Below, in pieces: positions 21,622 to 29,207 of a stretch of 29,207 bases of DNA (position 1 is its first letter; each line of letters begins with the position of its first letter). The stretch comes from Bacillota bacterium (GTDB lineage Bacteria; Bacillota; Clostridia; Peptostreptococcales; Anaerovoracaceae): contig JAFWFF010000240.1 of assembly GCA_017515765.1 (NCBI GenBank), positions 1 through 29,207 on the forward strand. The letters are read 5' to 3'. The translations under genes and the position numbers were made by a program. The notes under the pieces were generated by a model. It saw only the letters and a list, made by a program, of their open reading frames with translations. It did not search any database and had not been told where the DNA came from.

Positions 21622-23016
21622 ATGGAAACTGAAAAGAAAAAGGGCTTCAAGATGCCCGATACTTACGTAATAGTGTTCATCATGCTTTTGATCGTCGCTC
21701 TGCTGACATTCATAATCCCGGCAGGCGTATACGACACTGTTACGACAGAGAGCGGCCAGACCATGGTCGACGCGCAGTCGTTCCACGCAGTCGATCAGAA
21801 CCCGACTACCATCAAAGGACTGCTCTTCGCATTTTATACCGGACTTAAGAACAACGCCTCGATGATCTTCTTCGTAATGCTCATCGGCGGCTATATGGAG
21901 ATCGCTCTGGCGACGACGTCGATCCAGAGAGGCCTGAGGATCATGATCTCCCGCATGAAGGACAAAGCATTCATCATGATCCCGCTTGTAATGATCTTCT
22001 TCGCTATCCTCGGAGCCACGGGCGTTCTGATCAACGCCGTAGTCGCGTTCATCCCGCTGGGACTCGCGATAGCCGATATCCTGAAACTTGACCGCATATC
22101 CGCGATGGCGTTCCTGTATCTGGGCACATACGCGGGCTTCAACTCATCGTTCATGTCCGCGAGCTCGGTACAGATCGCGCAGAACATGGCTGAGCTGCCT
22201 TTGCTCTCCGGCATGGGCTTCCGTGTAGTCGTGACATGCGTAGTTGTCGCAGTCACGATAGCCTACGTAATGCGCTACTGCCTGAGGGTGAACAAAGACT
22301 CACAGCGCTCCATAATGCCTGTCGCGGAGTATCCGTTCGATGAGGATCTGTCCGCTGAGGTCACGGACAAATTCGGCGGAAAGGACATCATCATCCTGAT
22401 CCTCGTATTCGGCGGACTCGCGTTCTACGTTTACGGATGCATCCGCTTCAAATGGGGCTATGACTACATGGCAGCCATCATGATGGTAGCCTGCATCGCA
22501 GCCGGCTTTGTCGGAGGCATGGGACCGAGCAAAGTCGCCAGGACCTTCGTCGAAGGATCAAAGAAGATGGTATACGCAGCGCTCCTGATCGGACTCGCGA
22601 GCTGCATCTCCATCATCCTGACCGACGGCCAGATCATCCACACGATCATCCACGCGATCACCCTGTCGCTCACAACGCTTCCGAAGGCGCTCGCAGCAGT
22701 GTGCATGTTCCTGGTCAACCTGGTGTTCAACTTCTTCGTATCGTCTGCTTCCGGCCAGGCGGCAATAGTAATGCCGATCATGGTCCCGATGGCAGACCTG
22801 CTCGAGATCCCGCGCCAGGTCGCGGTCCTCGCGTACCAGTACGGCGACGGATTCTCCAACTCCATCATCCCGACTTCCGGCGTACTGATGGCAGCCCTGG
22901 GCGTCGCAAAGGTGCCGTTCGACAAGTGGGTCAAATTCATGTGGCCGCTTTTCCTGGCATGGACCATCATCGGATGCATAGCGATCGCGATCGCTGTTGC
23001 TATCAATCTCCAGTAG
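21622..23016 (+). CDS. YfcC/ArcD-type carrier (anaerobic C4-dicarboxylate family fold)
   Basis: 464 residues with about twelve membrane segments and a GGAGG ribosome binding site. The N-terminal PDTYVIVFIMLLIVALLTFIIPAG, then FAILGATG, and the C-terminal FVSSASGQAAIVMPIM plus YGDGFSNSIIPTSG are characteristic of the YfcC family (PF03606 superfamily). These proteins move amino acids, peptides or organic anions with sodium or protons. The exact substrate is not known. Two M20 hydrolases follow in the same operon, so the substrate is probably a dipeptide or N-acylated amino acid that is cut after entry. Confidence 0.9.
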   Translation: METEKKKGFKMPDTYVIVFIMLLIVALLTFIIPAGVYDTVTTESGQTMVDAQSFHAVDQNPTTIKGLLFAFYTGLKNNASMIFFVMLIGGYMEIALATTSIQRGLRIMISRMKDKAFIMIPLVMIFFAILGATGVLINAVVAFIPLGLAIADILKLDRISAMAFLYLGTYAGFNSSFMSASSVQIAQNMAELPLLSGMGFRVVVTCVVVAVTIAYVMRYCLRVNKDSQRSIMPVAEYPFDEDLSAEVTDKFGGKDIIILILVFGGLAFYVYGCIRFKWGYDYMAAIMMVACIAAGFVGGMGPSKVARTFVEGSKKMVYAALLIGLASCISIILTDGQIIHTIIHAITLSLTTLPKALAAVCMFLVNLVFNFFVSSASGQAAIVMPIMVPMADLLEIPRQVAVLAYQYGDGFSNSIIPTSGVLMAALGVAKVPFDKWVKFMWPLFLAWTIIGCIAIAIAVAINLQ

Positions 23017-23039
23017 TATAGGATTTCTGAGAGGGCGTC

Positions 23040-24170
23040 ATGGACCACTACGACGAGAGACAGTTTCTGAAAGACCTCCAGCACCTGGTCAACATAGACA
23101 GCGGTACGCGCTATGTCGAAGGACTGGAGAGAATAGCGGATTTCTTTCTCGAAAGGTACGCGGAGCTTGGGTTCGAGGCGAAAAAACTCGTCTTTGATCC
23201 CGCGTACGGGCCCTGTGTCCAGGTGAAGTCCCATCCGGGACGCAAGGACATAGACCTGCTCCTGATGTGCCATATGGACACGGTATTCCCCCAGGGGACC
23301 ACCGTTAAGCGGCCGTTCTACGTGAGCGGGGACCGCGCGTACGGACCGGGAGTGGCCGATATGAAATCCGGCACGCTCATGGCTATGGCTCTCGCGGCTG
23401 AGCTTCGCGAAGCGAGGCCAGGCCTCAGCGTTTGCGTGGCTTTGAACTGCGACAACGAAGCCGGATCGGTCAGCTCCAGGGAATGGCTCTGGGATCTTTC
23501 GAGAAACTCGAGATACTGCCTCGGGTTCGAGTCGGGACGCCCCGACGGGAGTTTTGTCAAAAGGCGCAAAGGCGCAGCTCATTACCTGATCAAAATGTAC
23601 GGCAAGTCCGCCCACGCGGGGATCGACCCGCGGGGCGGCGCCAGCGCCGTGATAGAGATGGGGAACTGGATCTGCAGGTTCGCGGACTTTGACCGCCTGC
23701 CTCTGGAGACCAGCATGAACTTCGGGACTGTGAAGGGCGGTACGGCGTACAACGTCATCCCGGATTACGCGGAGGCGAGCGTCGACATACGCTTTCAGAC
23801 CGAAGAGCAGCTGGAGATCCTGGAGAGGGAGATCAAAGACCTCTGCAAGGGGCCTTACAATCCCGAGGTCAGGGTCACCGCGGAAAGACTGGCGAGATCC
23901 TTCCCGATGGTTGAGAATGAAAGCAGTGAGCAGCTGATGGAGCTGATGAGGGAAGCCGGATCCGGCCTGGGCATGGAAGTCACTTTCTCCAACTCGGGCG
24001 GAGCGTCGGATACCAGCATCGCTTCAATGGGAGGCGTGGGATCCATAGACGCCTGCGGTCCCGTCGGCTTCAACTCTCATAACGACAAGGAGTACATCCT
24101 TATAAGCAGCGTTGAGCCCAGGCTCGACCTGCTGAAAGAGGTGTGCTGCTCCCTGCAGCCGGAGGTATAG
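23040..24170 (+). CDS. M20 family metallopeptidase homologue with altered general-base residue
   Basis: 376 residues, glutamate carboxypeptidase (CPG2)-like. The metal ligands are H78 (CHMD), D107 (GVADMKSG), E140, E164 (FESGRPDG) and a C-terminal His (FNSHNDKEY). The dimerisation domain carries SAHAGIDP. The family's catalytic EE pair, here expected as DEE-GS, reads D138-N139-E140: the general-base Glu is Asn (codon AAC at 23454-23456). The neighbour paralogue keeps DEE. The protein may therefore be inactive, a binding or regulatory partner, or a variant using another base. It follows the carrier by 23 nt and the second peptidase starts 12 nt after it. Confidence 0.9.
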   Translation: MDHYDERQFLKDLQHLVNIDSGTRYVEGLERIADFFLERYAELGFEAKKLVFDPAYGPCVQVKSHPGRKDIDLLLMCHMDTVFPQGTTVKRPFYVSGDRAYGPGVADMKSGTLMAMALAAELREARPGLSVCVALNCDNEAGSVSSREWLWDLSRNSRYCLGFESGRPDGSFVKRRKGAAHYLIKMYGKSAHAGIDPRGGASAVIEMGNWICRFADFDRLPLETSMNFGTVKGGTAYNVIPDYAEASVDIRFQTEEQLEILEREIKDLCKGPYNPEVRVTAERLARSFPMVENESSEQLMELMREAGSGLGMEVTFSNSGGASDTSIASMGGVGSIDACGPVGFNSHNDKEYILISSVEPRLDLLKEVCCSLQPEV

Positions 24171-24182
24171 CAAAAGAGAGAT

Positions 24183-25304
24183 ATGCTGCAATTTGACATT
24201 GAAAAGTTTTTGGCGGATCTGGAATATCTGGTGAACATCGACAGCGGGACCGGCACCGCGGAGGGAGTCGGGCGCGTCGCGGATCATCTGGCGGAGAAGT
24301 ACGAAAGCATGGGGCTCACGGTCAAAAGGCACGTATTCGACGAGAGATACGGGCCATGCCTTGAGGTGCGGAACCATCCCGAGGAAGAGGATATCGACAT
24401 CCTCATGATAGGCCACATGGACACCGTATTCCCGCCCGGCACAGCAGCCGCGAGGCCTTTCCGCGTCGAGGGAGACGAAGCCTTCGGACCGGGCGTCGCG
24501 GATATGAAATCCGGAGACCTCATGGCAGCGGCTCTTGCCGATAACCTGCTCAGAGAGCGCCCCGGCCTCAGGATCTGCATCGCCCACAACTGCGATGAGG
24601 AGATCGGGTCCGTGAGCGCGGATCCCTGGATCTGCGAACTGGGCAGGAAGAGCAGATACTGTTTCGATTTCGAGCCGGGACGGCCGGACGGCAGCTTCGT
24701 AAAGACCAGGAAAGGCGTACAGAAGCTGGTACTGAAGGCCAAGGGCGTCTCCTCGCACGCCGGAGTGAACCCCGACGCGGGAGCCAACGCGATCCTGGAG
24801 CTTGCCAGATGGATATGCTTCTTTGAGGACCACCGTGCGGAGCATCCCGGCGCGCGCGCGAACTTCGACGTGATCAGCGGCGGGGTCGTCTACAACCAGA
24901 TACCGGCCGAAGCCTGCTGCGAGGTCGATATCAGATACGACACCAAAGCGGATCTGGAGAGCCTGATGGACGAGTTCCGGAAGCTTCAGGCCGGGCCCTT
25001 TGATCAAAGGGTCTCCGTTGAGATCGTCCCGGACGGGAGCACTCCCCCGATGATCACCAACGAGAACAGCCTGAAACTCATGGATCTGATGCGTGAGGAA
25101 GGCCGCGCGATGGGCATGGACGTGAAGTTCATAGGCACGGGCGGAGGATCCGACGCGAGCAGGGTCTCGAGTTCCGGAGCGGCAACGATCGACTGCTGCG
25201 GCCCCGTGGGCATGAACACCCACAACGAAGGCGAAAAGATGATCGTTTCGACCGCGAGAGAGAGGCTGGAGCTTCTCCTCCGGGTCTGCCTGCGGCTTGA
25301 ATAG
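24183..25304 (+). CDS. M20 family metallopeptidase (glutamate carboxypeptidase-like), intact catalytic motif
   Basis: 373 residues and clearly paralogous to the preceding gene over its whole length. The motifs are complete: GHMDTVF, GPGVADMKSGD, the catalytic pair CDEEIGS, FEPGRPDGS, the dimer-domain SSHAGVNPDAGA and the C-terminal MNTHNEGEK. It should hydrolyse a C-terminal residue from a small peptide or acyl-amino acid in the cytosol, using two zinc ions. It is the last gene of the operon, with a strong terminator 28 nt after the stop. The ribosome binding site (AGAGAG) is weak, so translation may depend on the upstream gene. Confidence 0.92.
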   Translation: MLQFDIEKFLADLEYLVNIDSGTGTAEGVGRVADHLAEKYESMGLTVKRHVFDERYGPCLEVRNHPEEEDIDILMIGHMDTVFPPGTAAARPFRVEGDEAFGPGVADMKSGDLMAAALADNLLRERPGLRICIAHNCDEEIGSVSADPWICELGRKSRYCFDFEPGRPDGSFVKTRKGVQKLVLKAKGVSSHAGVNPDAGANAILELARWICFFEDHRAEHPGARANFDVISGGVVYNQIPAEACCEVDIRYDTKADLESLMDEFRKLQAGPFDQRVSVEIVPDGSTPPMITNENSLKLMDLMREEGRAMGMDVKFIGTGGGSDASRVSSSGAATIDCCGPVGMNTHNEGEKMIVSTARERLELLLRVCLRLE

Positions 25305-25331
25305 ACGCCGCGAACAAAAGCAAAAGAAGAG

Positions 25332-25360
25332 GCGGGCGGCCTTGTGCCGCCCGCTTTTTT
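25332..25360 (+). terminator. Intrinsic terminator of the DUF3870-yfcC-M20 operon
   Basis: A 9-bp GC stem, GCGGGCGGC (25332-25340) / GCCGCCCGC (25346-25354), followed by TTTTTT. Confidence 0.92.
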
Positions 25361-25375
25361 GGTGACCCGCGCGGC

Positions 25376-25403
25376 TTGATAAACCTGCGCGTTATGGTAG
25401 AAT
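25376..25403 (+). promoter_or_regulatory. Promoter of thpR, probable leaderless transcript
   Basis: -35 TTGATA (25376-25381), 16-nt spacer, -10 TAGAAT (25398-25403). The ATG at 25411 is 7 nt further on, and no Shine-Dalgarno is present. Confidence 0.6.
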
Positions 25404-25410
25404 AATTCCC

Positions 25411-25923
25411 ATGAGACTGTTTATAGCGATCAACCTGAGTGATGAGATGAAGGACGCCCTGGAGGACATCCAGGACGAGATGTGGGATCGGGGGATGGAC
25501 GGCAGATTCACGAGCCGCGAGAACCTGCATCTTACGTTGGCTTTCATCGGGGAGTACGGTGACGCCGACCGGGCGCTCGACGCGGTCAGAAGCGTCAAAG
25601 TCAGGCCTTTCACGATCTCGCCCGAGGGCATCGGCGCGTTCGGCGACCTCTGGTGGGCCGGGATAAGCGCGAGCGCTGAGCTAGCAGGCCTGGCAAAGCG
25701 GCTCCGCCGGGCCCTTTCGGACGCCGGGATACCCTTTGACCGCAAGAGGTTCTCGCCGCATATCACTTTGATCAGGAGGGCGCAGGGAGCTGAGAAATTC
25801 GAGCCCGCCGGGGTTATGGAGCGGGTGCGCGGGACGAAGATGACCGTGGACCACATATCGCTGATGAGGTCGGACCGCGGAAGAAACGGAATGATATCCA
25901 CCGAGATCGGAAGATCGGAATAA
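25411..25923 (+). CDS. thpR: RNA 2',3'-cyclic phosphodiesterase (LigT/2H family)
   Basis: 170 residues. The two H-x-T-x signatures of the 2H phosphoesterase fold are visible: HLTL at 40-43 and HITL at 117-120. The N-terminus MRLFIAINLS is typical of ThpR. The enzyme opens 2',3'-cyclic phosphates at RNA ends; its biological role in bacteria is unclear. The length is normal. It has its own promoter directly ahead of the ATG, suggesting leaderless translation, and the next gene starts 16 nt after its stop with an AGAGGA site. Confidence 0.92.
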   Translation: MRLFIAINLSDEMKDALEDIQDEMWDRGMDGRFTSRENLHLTLAFIGEYGDADRALDAVRSVKVRPFTISPEGIGAFGDLWWAGISASAELAGLAKRLRRALSDAGIPFDRKRFSPHITLIRRAQGAEKFEPAGVMERVRGTKMTVDHISLMRSDRGRNGMISTEIGRSE

Positions 25924-25939
25924 TAAGAGTTAGAGGATA

Positions 25940-27046
25940 ATGAAAGACCGTACAAAGCTGAAAAGCGCGCTTCTCGTGATGCTCGCGGGCATACTCTGGG
26001 GAAGCACGGGAGTATTCGTAAGACCGCTCGAGGGAAAAGGCCTCGGATCCACAGACATCGTATTTCTAAAACTTCTCATCACAGCGATAATAATGGCTGC
26101 GGTGCTTTTGATCAAAGACAGGAAGCTGTTCAGGATAAGGCTGAAAGACCTCTGGTGCTTCGTCGGGACCGGCATATTCAGCATAGTCTTCTTCAGCGTC
26201 TGCTACTATAAGACCATCGCGGTGTCGTCGATGTCGATCTCCGCGATACTGCTCTATACGGCGCCGGCTTTCGTGATACTGCTGTCGGCACTGCTTTTCA
26301 GGGAGCGCCTGACAAAGCGCAGGATCCTGGCTCTCGCGCTCGCCTTCACCGGCCTGGTCTTCGTGACCGGGGTCCTGGGAGGAGGAGACAGGCTGACGTT
26401 CGGAGTGCTCCTGACGGGGCTCGGCTCGGGACTAGGCTACGGACTCTACTCGATATTCGGGAGATACGCACTGGAGCGCGGCTATGACCCGCTCACGATC
26501 AATTTCTATACATTTCTCCTGGCCGCGATCTCGAGCGGGCTGATCTCAAGCCCGGGCAGGGTGCTGGCAATGATGACCGGATCGGCGGGGAACCTGGCGC
26601 TTTCGGTAGCGTTCGCCGTCATCGTGTCGGTCATGCCCTTCCTCGTCTACACGATAGGGCTCAAAAACCTGGAAAACGGGCAGGCAGCCATAATCGCTTC
26701 GATAGAACCTGTGGTCGCGACTTTGCTCGGGATCATATTCTTCCGTGAGAAGATGACGGTGAGCATCCTCACCGGCTCGGTCCTGGTGCTCGCGGGCATA
26801 CTCGTGAGCAATCTGCCCGCGCGAAATGCCGTTCAGCTTAATGAAGATCAAAAAAGGACAACAGAAAATGGCGGGGAACAGTCAAAAGACGATCCGGTGC
26901 CGCCTGGACGCGGCGGGGGTCGACCACGTATCGGAGATCCTCCAGGAGTGGATGGCAGGCGCCAAAGTCCAGCCGAAGAACGCGATCCGCTCCAGGCTTT
27001 CCATGGAGGGCTTTCTGGAGAACCTGAGCGCGCATTTCGGCGGTGA
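25940..27046 (+). CDS. EamA/DMT family transporter with an out-of-family C-terminal extension
   Basis: 368 residues. Residues 1 to about 292 are a standard ten-helix EamA transporter (two halves of about 10-145 and 155-290; LAGILWGSTGVFVRPL at the start, then SIEPVVATLLGIIFFRE before the last helix). Homologues end around LAGILVSNLP. Here the frame runs on for about 75 polar, Pro/Arg/Gly-rich residues that look like an out-of-frame reading of the next gene, which starts at 26868 in another frame. The normal stop has probably been lost through a small indel or substitution. The real functional part is likely to end near 26815. The substrate is unknown. Confidence 0.85.
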   Translation: MKDRTKLKSALLVMLAGILWGSTGVFVRPLEGKGLGSTDIVFLKLLITAIIMAAVLLIKDRKLFRIRLKDLWCFVGTGIFSIVFFSVCYYKTIAVSSMSISAILLYTAPAFVILLSALLFRERLTKRRILALALAFTGLVFVTGVLGGGDRLTFGVLLTGLGSGLGYGLYSIFGRYALERGYDPLTINFYTFLLAAISSGLISSPGRVLAMMTGSAGNLALSVAFAVIVSVMPFLVYTIGLKNLENGQAAIIASIEPVVATLLGIIFFREKMTVSILTGSVLVLAGILVSNLPARNAVQLNEDQKRTTENGGEQSKDDPVPPGRGGGRPRIGDPPGVDGRRQSPAEERDPLQAFHGGLSGEPERAFRR

Positions 27047-27260
27047 GCTCGACGTTTCGGTGGAGATGGGGAAGAAGCTCGGCCGCACTTATTTCATCGT
27101 GCGCTACGAAGCAAAACAAAGAGGCGGGACAGGTCCCGCCTCTTTTTGTTCGGTCGTTTGCGGCAGTTTGCGGTTATTTGCGCTTCCTTCCGATCAGGAA
27201 TCCGGCTGCTGCTCCGATCGCTACTACCGGTATGAGTATGAGCCAGAGCAGATTGCCTGA
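26868..27260 (+). pseudogene. Small ORF, possible truncated remnant (ATPase-like N-terminal piece), no stop before the terminator
   Basis: ATG at 26868 with AAGGA at 26854-26858. About 85 residues up to near 27120 look like real protein: an amphipathic start, then RSRLSMEGFLENLSAHFG and MGKKLGRTYFIVRY, faintly resembling the N-terminal part of a histidine-kinase-like ATPase module. This resemblance is from memory and weak. The frame then runs through the terminator hairpin and into the antisense of the surface-protein gene, stopping only at 27258-27260, so the last 45 or so residues are not credible. It overlaps the transporter ORF by about 180 nt in another frame. It is best read as a truncated or decayed gene, though a short functional protein cannot be excluded. 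Confidence 0.5.
27118..27147. terminator. Bidirectional intrinsic terminator
   Basis: AAAGAGGCGGGAC / GTCCCGCCTCTTT (27118-27130, 27133-27145; the realistic loop is CAGG), with TTTTTG on the plus side and TTTGTTTTG on the minus side. It serves the thpR/EamA unit and the convergent surface-protein gene. Confidence 0.9.
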
Positions 27261-29207
27261 ACCGCCGTCTTTGCCAGGATCCGGCGACGGAGGATCGGGC
27301 GGCGTGGGAGGCGAGGGCGGATCGACAGGCGTGCCGTCCATGACCTCTATGGTCAGGCGGGCTTCTCCGTCGTCGAACCTAACCGATACGTTGTGCGTTC
27401 CGGCGCTCAGTTTTTCGAGCGTCTCCGCAGGGATCTCTATCACAGTGCTTCCGGAGCTCGCCGATACTTCAGCTGCTGCCCCGTCGATCAAAGTCTCCCT
27501 GTAGTGGCTGAAGCAGGAGGCGTCGTCCATATTCCTGGTAACGACTATCCTGTATGCGTCCTTGCTGCCTTTGGTCCAGCTTCCGCCGGCTCCTTCGGCC
27601 GCAGTGTAGACAGGAGTGATCGGGGAACCCTTCTCTATCCATCCGGCGTAGAGGGTGGTGTCTGCGGTCACCGGGCTGGTGAAATCAAAGGCTTGGGTGC
27701 AGGCGCTGTCGGTGTACCAGCCGGAGAATGTGAATCCGTTCCTTGCCGGGTCCGCGGGCCTTTCCACAGTCTTCTTCTCTATCACGGTCTGAGAAGCGAT
27801 CTCGTCCCCTCCCATAGAATCAAAGGTCACTGTGTAAGCCTTGAGCGCAGGGATGGCTCTCGCTTCTTTGATGCCGCAGCGGCTGCAGGTGCGTTCTTCG
27901 ACTCCTTCGACGCCTACCTCCGGCTGCCTGGTTACGGCCCAGTCGCCCCATACGTGTCCGAGGGCTTTGATCTCTTCGGTCCTGGTGTGGGACGAGTCGT
28001 TCTTGCAGGTGTAGGTCATAACGCCCTTCTCTTCGCAGGTGGGCTCTTTGGTGACCGCGCCTTCGTTCCAGTAATGTCCGAGAGCGGCTCCGTCAGTCTT
28101 GCCGCATCTGGTGCAGGTCTTGGGCTCCGTGCATGTCGCGGCTTTCCAGCTGTGATCAAGGGCTTCGCCTTCGGTAGCGCCGCACCTCTTGCAGGTCTTC
28201 GGCTCCGTGCAGGTCGCTTCCTTCCAGTCGTGGCCCACTGCGGAGGACTCGGTCGCGCCGCACCTGGTGCAGTATCTCGGCTCGGTGCAGGACTTGATCT
28301 CCCAGGCGTGCCCGAGAGCTGCTCCGTCGGTCGCGCCGCATCTGGTGCAGGTCTTCGCTTCCGTGCAGGTCGCGTCCTTCCAGGCGTGGCCGAGCGCTTC
28401 TCCCTGAGTCGCGCCGCAGACCGAGCATGTGCTCGGAGACGTGCAGGTCGCGTCCTGCCAGTTGTGATGCGGGTCGGAAGGAATGGATATCTCCTTAAGC
28501 GCGGAGGAATAGTCCGTCGCCCTGTCGCCGTTCACCTGCTCGTTGAAAAGGTACAGGGAGCCGCCGGAGAGCTTGCCGCCGACGTTCACGCTGACGGTGC
28601 CGGACGAGGAAGCCCCCGCGAGCCTTCCGTAGTATGTGATGCCGCCTCCGCCGTCTATTATGATGGCGGAGATGTATTCGTTGGAGCCTGTCGCCGCGCC
28701 GCTGTACTGTATCTTCAGCAGGCTGCCGTCGCAGGTCTGGACCTGATCCACGCTGAAGCCGGCGTGGCCGGTGAGCTGGGGATTGGTTCCGTCGTCCTTA
28801 AGGGTCAGCTTCCACTCGCCTGTATCGTTGCGGCCGACCTCGCTGAGCGCGTCGGGACCGGCAGGCCCGGACGATTTGCCGTTCAGCGCGGAGGATGAGA
28901 AGAGGATCATTCCAGCCTCCAGATCAAAGGCAGGCCTCACTCCGAGGGAGTCCGTGACGGTGTTCCCGGCGGCGTTTATGCTTCCGTCGGAACCGACGCT
29001 CTGTGCGTTGGAATCGGCTTCACCCGGGGAACAAAGCCACCATGCGCTTCCGCTCTCCGCCGCTCTCGCCTGAGGCGGTACGGACTCGGCCAGAGCCGCT
29101 GTGAGCGGCCAGACGAGGGCGCTCACGGATCCTCCTTTGATCAGGGACGCGTCGTAGCCGCCTTCGCCGTAGTTGGCGGATCCGCCGGAGATGCTTCTCG
29201 ACATCAC
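27174..29207 (-). CDS. Large membrane-anchored surface protein with Cys-rich repeats (5' partial)
   Basis: The frame is open to the window edge; only the C-terminal 677 residues are visible, and the GTG at the edge need not be the start. Residues about 55-98 (WWLCSPGE ... VRPAFDL) match the end of a DUF6273-type domain common in clostridial surface proteins. Five exact 26-residue Cys/His repeats fill 248-377, then two diverged ones to about 455. An InlB-type B-repeat (Listeria-Bacteroides repeat) spans about 458-524 (FDSMGG ... GFTFSGWYTD ... TTLYAGWI). An Ig-like segment (about 530-624, ending FDDGEARLTIEV) follows. A Pro-rich stalk (PPSPPTPPDPP, about 629-640), a membrane helix (652-671) and RKRK at the C-terminus complete it. 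There is no LPXTG, so anchoring is by the membrane helix. It is probably an adhesin or wall-associated protein. Confidence 0.88.
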   Translation of the reverse strand: MMSRSISGGSANYGEGGYDASLIKGGSVSALVWPLTAALAESVPPQARAAESGSAWWLCSPGEADSNAQSVGSDGSINAAGNTVTDSLGVRPAFDLEAGMILFSSSALNGKSSGPAGPDALSEVGRNDTGEWKLTLKDDGTNPQLTGHAGFSVDQVQTCDGSLLKIQYSGAATGSNEYISAIIIDGGGGITYYGRLAGASSSGTVSVNVGGKLSGGSLYLFNEQVNGDRATDYSSALKEISIPSDPHHNWQDATCTSPSTCSVCGATQGEALGHAWKDATCTEAKTCTRCGATDGAALGHAWEIKSCTEPRYCTRCGATESSAVGHDWKEATCTEPKTCKRCGATEGEALDHSWKAATCTEPKTCTRCGKTDGAALGHYWNEGAVTKEPTCEEKGVMTYTCKNDSSHTRTEEIKALGHVWGDWAVTRQPEVGVEGVEERTCSRCGIKEARAIPALKAYTVTFDSMGGDEIASQTVIEKKTVERPADPARNGFTFSGWYTDSACTQAFDFTSPVTADTTLYAGWIEKGSPITPVYTAAEGAGGSWTKGSKDAYRIVVTRNMDDASCFSHYRETLIDGAAAEVSASSGSTVIEIPAETLEKLSAGTHNVSVRFDDGEARLTIEVMDGTPVDPPSPPTPPDPPSPDPGKDGGSGNLLWLILIPVVAIGAAAGFLIGRKRK
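28077..28466 (-). repeat. Five tandem 78-bp repeats encoding 26-residue Cys/His units
   Basis: Unit starts (His) fall at residues 248, 274, 300, 326 and 352, exactly 26 residues apart. The consensus is H-x-W-x4-C-x5-C-x2-C-G-A-T-x-G-x-A-L-G. Cys and His spacing is invariant while other positions vary, which suggests selection for metal binding or disulfides. Confidence 0.92.

Noticed and set aside
24024..25223. 399-codon minus-strand frame antisense to the second M20 gene
   Set aside because: Mirror of conserved peptidase codons; no ribosome binding site or domain.
27393..28898. 501-codon plus-strand frame antisense to the surface protein
   Set aside because: Its internal repeats only mirror the 78-bp Cys repeats of the real gene.

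Overview
The window reads as chromosomal DNA of a GC-rich anaerobic member of the Clostridia (Firmicutes). Supporting signs are strong AGGAGG-type ribosome binding sites, sigma-A-like TTGACA/TATAAT promoters, triple CWB2 wall-anchoring proteins, a DUF1292 protein, a DUF3870/YfcC/M20 operon and a monocistronic rpsT. The species cannot be named from the sequence alone. A family such as Anaerovoracaceae/Mogibacterium-like bacteria would fit, but that is inference.

Layout. 1-4062: three tandem secreted paralogues, each with about 100 residues of Ig-like N-domain and three CWB2 repeats (the first is cut by the window edge), closed by a bidirectional terminator. 4237-4509 (-): rpsT. 4684-6984 (+): one ORF that fuses a complete homoserine O-acyltransferase (MetA) to a complete aspartate kinase; it diverges from rpsT through overlapping promoters. 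6985-7372: lysC terminator, then a new promoter and an apparent structured non-coding RNA of about 235 nt. 7373-10586: AEC transporter, Mrp-type Fe-S carrier ATPase, RdgB/HAM1 pyrophosphatase and a YihY/BrkB membrane protein. 10820-11827: secreted G5-NlpC/P60 hydrolase. 11906-14341: divergent serA and serC (serine biosynthesis), followed by a DacF-like D,D-carboxypeptidase, uvrC and a DUF1292 gene. 18114-18893: no protein gene, but a tRNA-Val(CAC), a duplicated tRNA 3' end about 295 bp downstream, a 101-bp tandem duplication and a 95-bp hairpin repeat array. 18894-20965: EamA transporter (-), msrA and a DEDDh exonuclease. 20971-25332: an operon with a structured leader and a seven-codon uORF, then a DUF3870 protein, a YfcC-family carrier and two M20 metallopeptidases, ended by a terminator. 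25411-27260: ThpR, a second EamA transporter with an out-of-family C-terminal tail, and an overlapping truncated ORF. 27174-29207 (-): C-terminal part of a large membrane-anchored surface protein with Cys-rich repeats.

How the genes fit together. The MetA-aspartokinase fusion joins the entry step of the aspartate family to the methionine branch point. SerA and SerC make phosphoserine. The YfcC/M20/DUF3870 operon looks like an uptake-and-hydrolysis module for an acylated or peptide-like substrate, in which one peptidase keeps and the other has lost the predicted general-base glutamate. The CWB2 trio, the NlpC/P60 enzyme, the D,D-carboxypeptidase and the Cys-repeat protein are cell-envelope functions. 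Most of the genes are housekeeping. The best candidates for something undescribed are the MetA-AK fusion, the ncRNA at 7074-7309, the tRNA-linked repeat region and the M20 pair.
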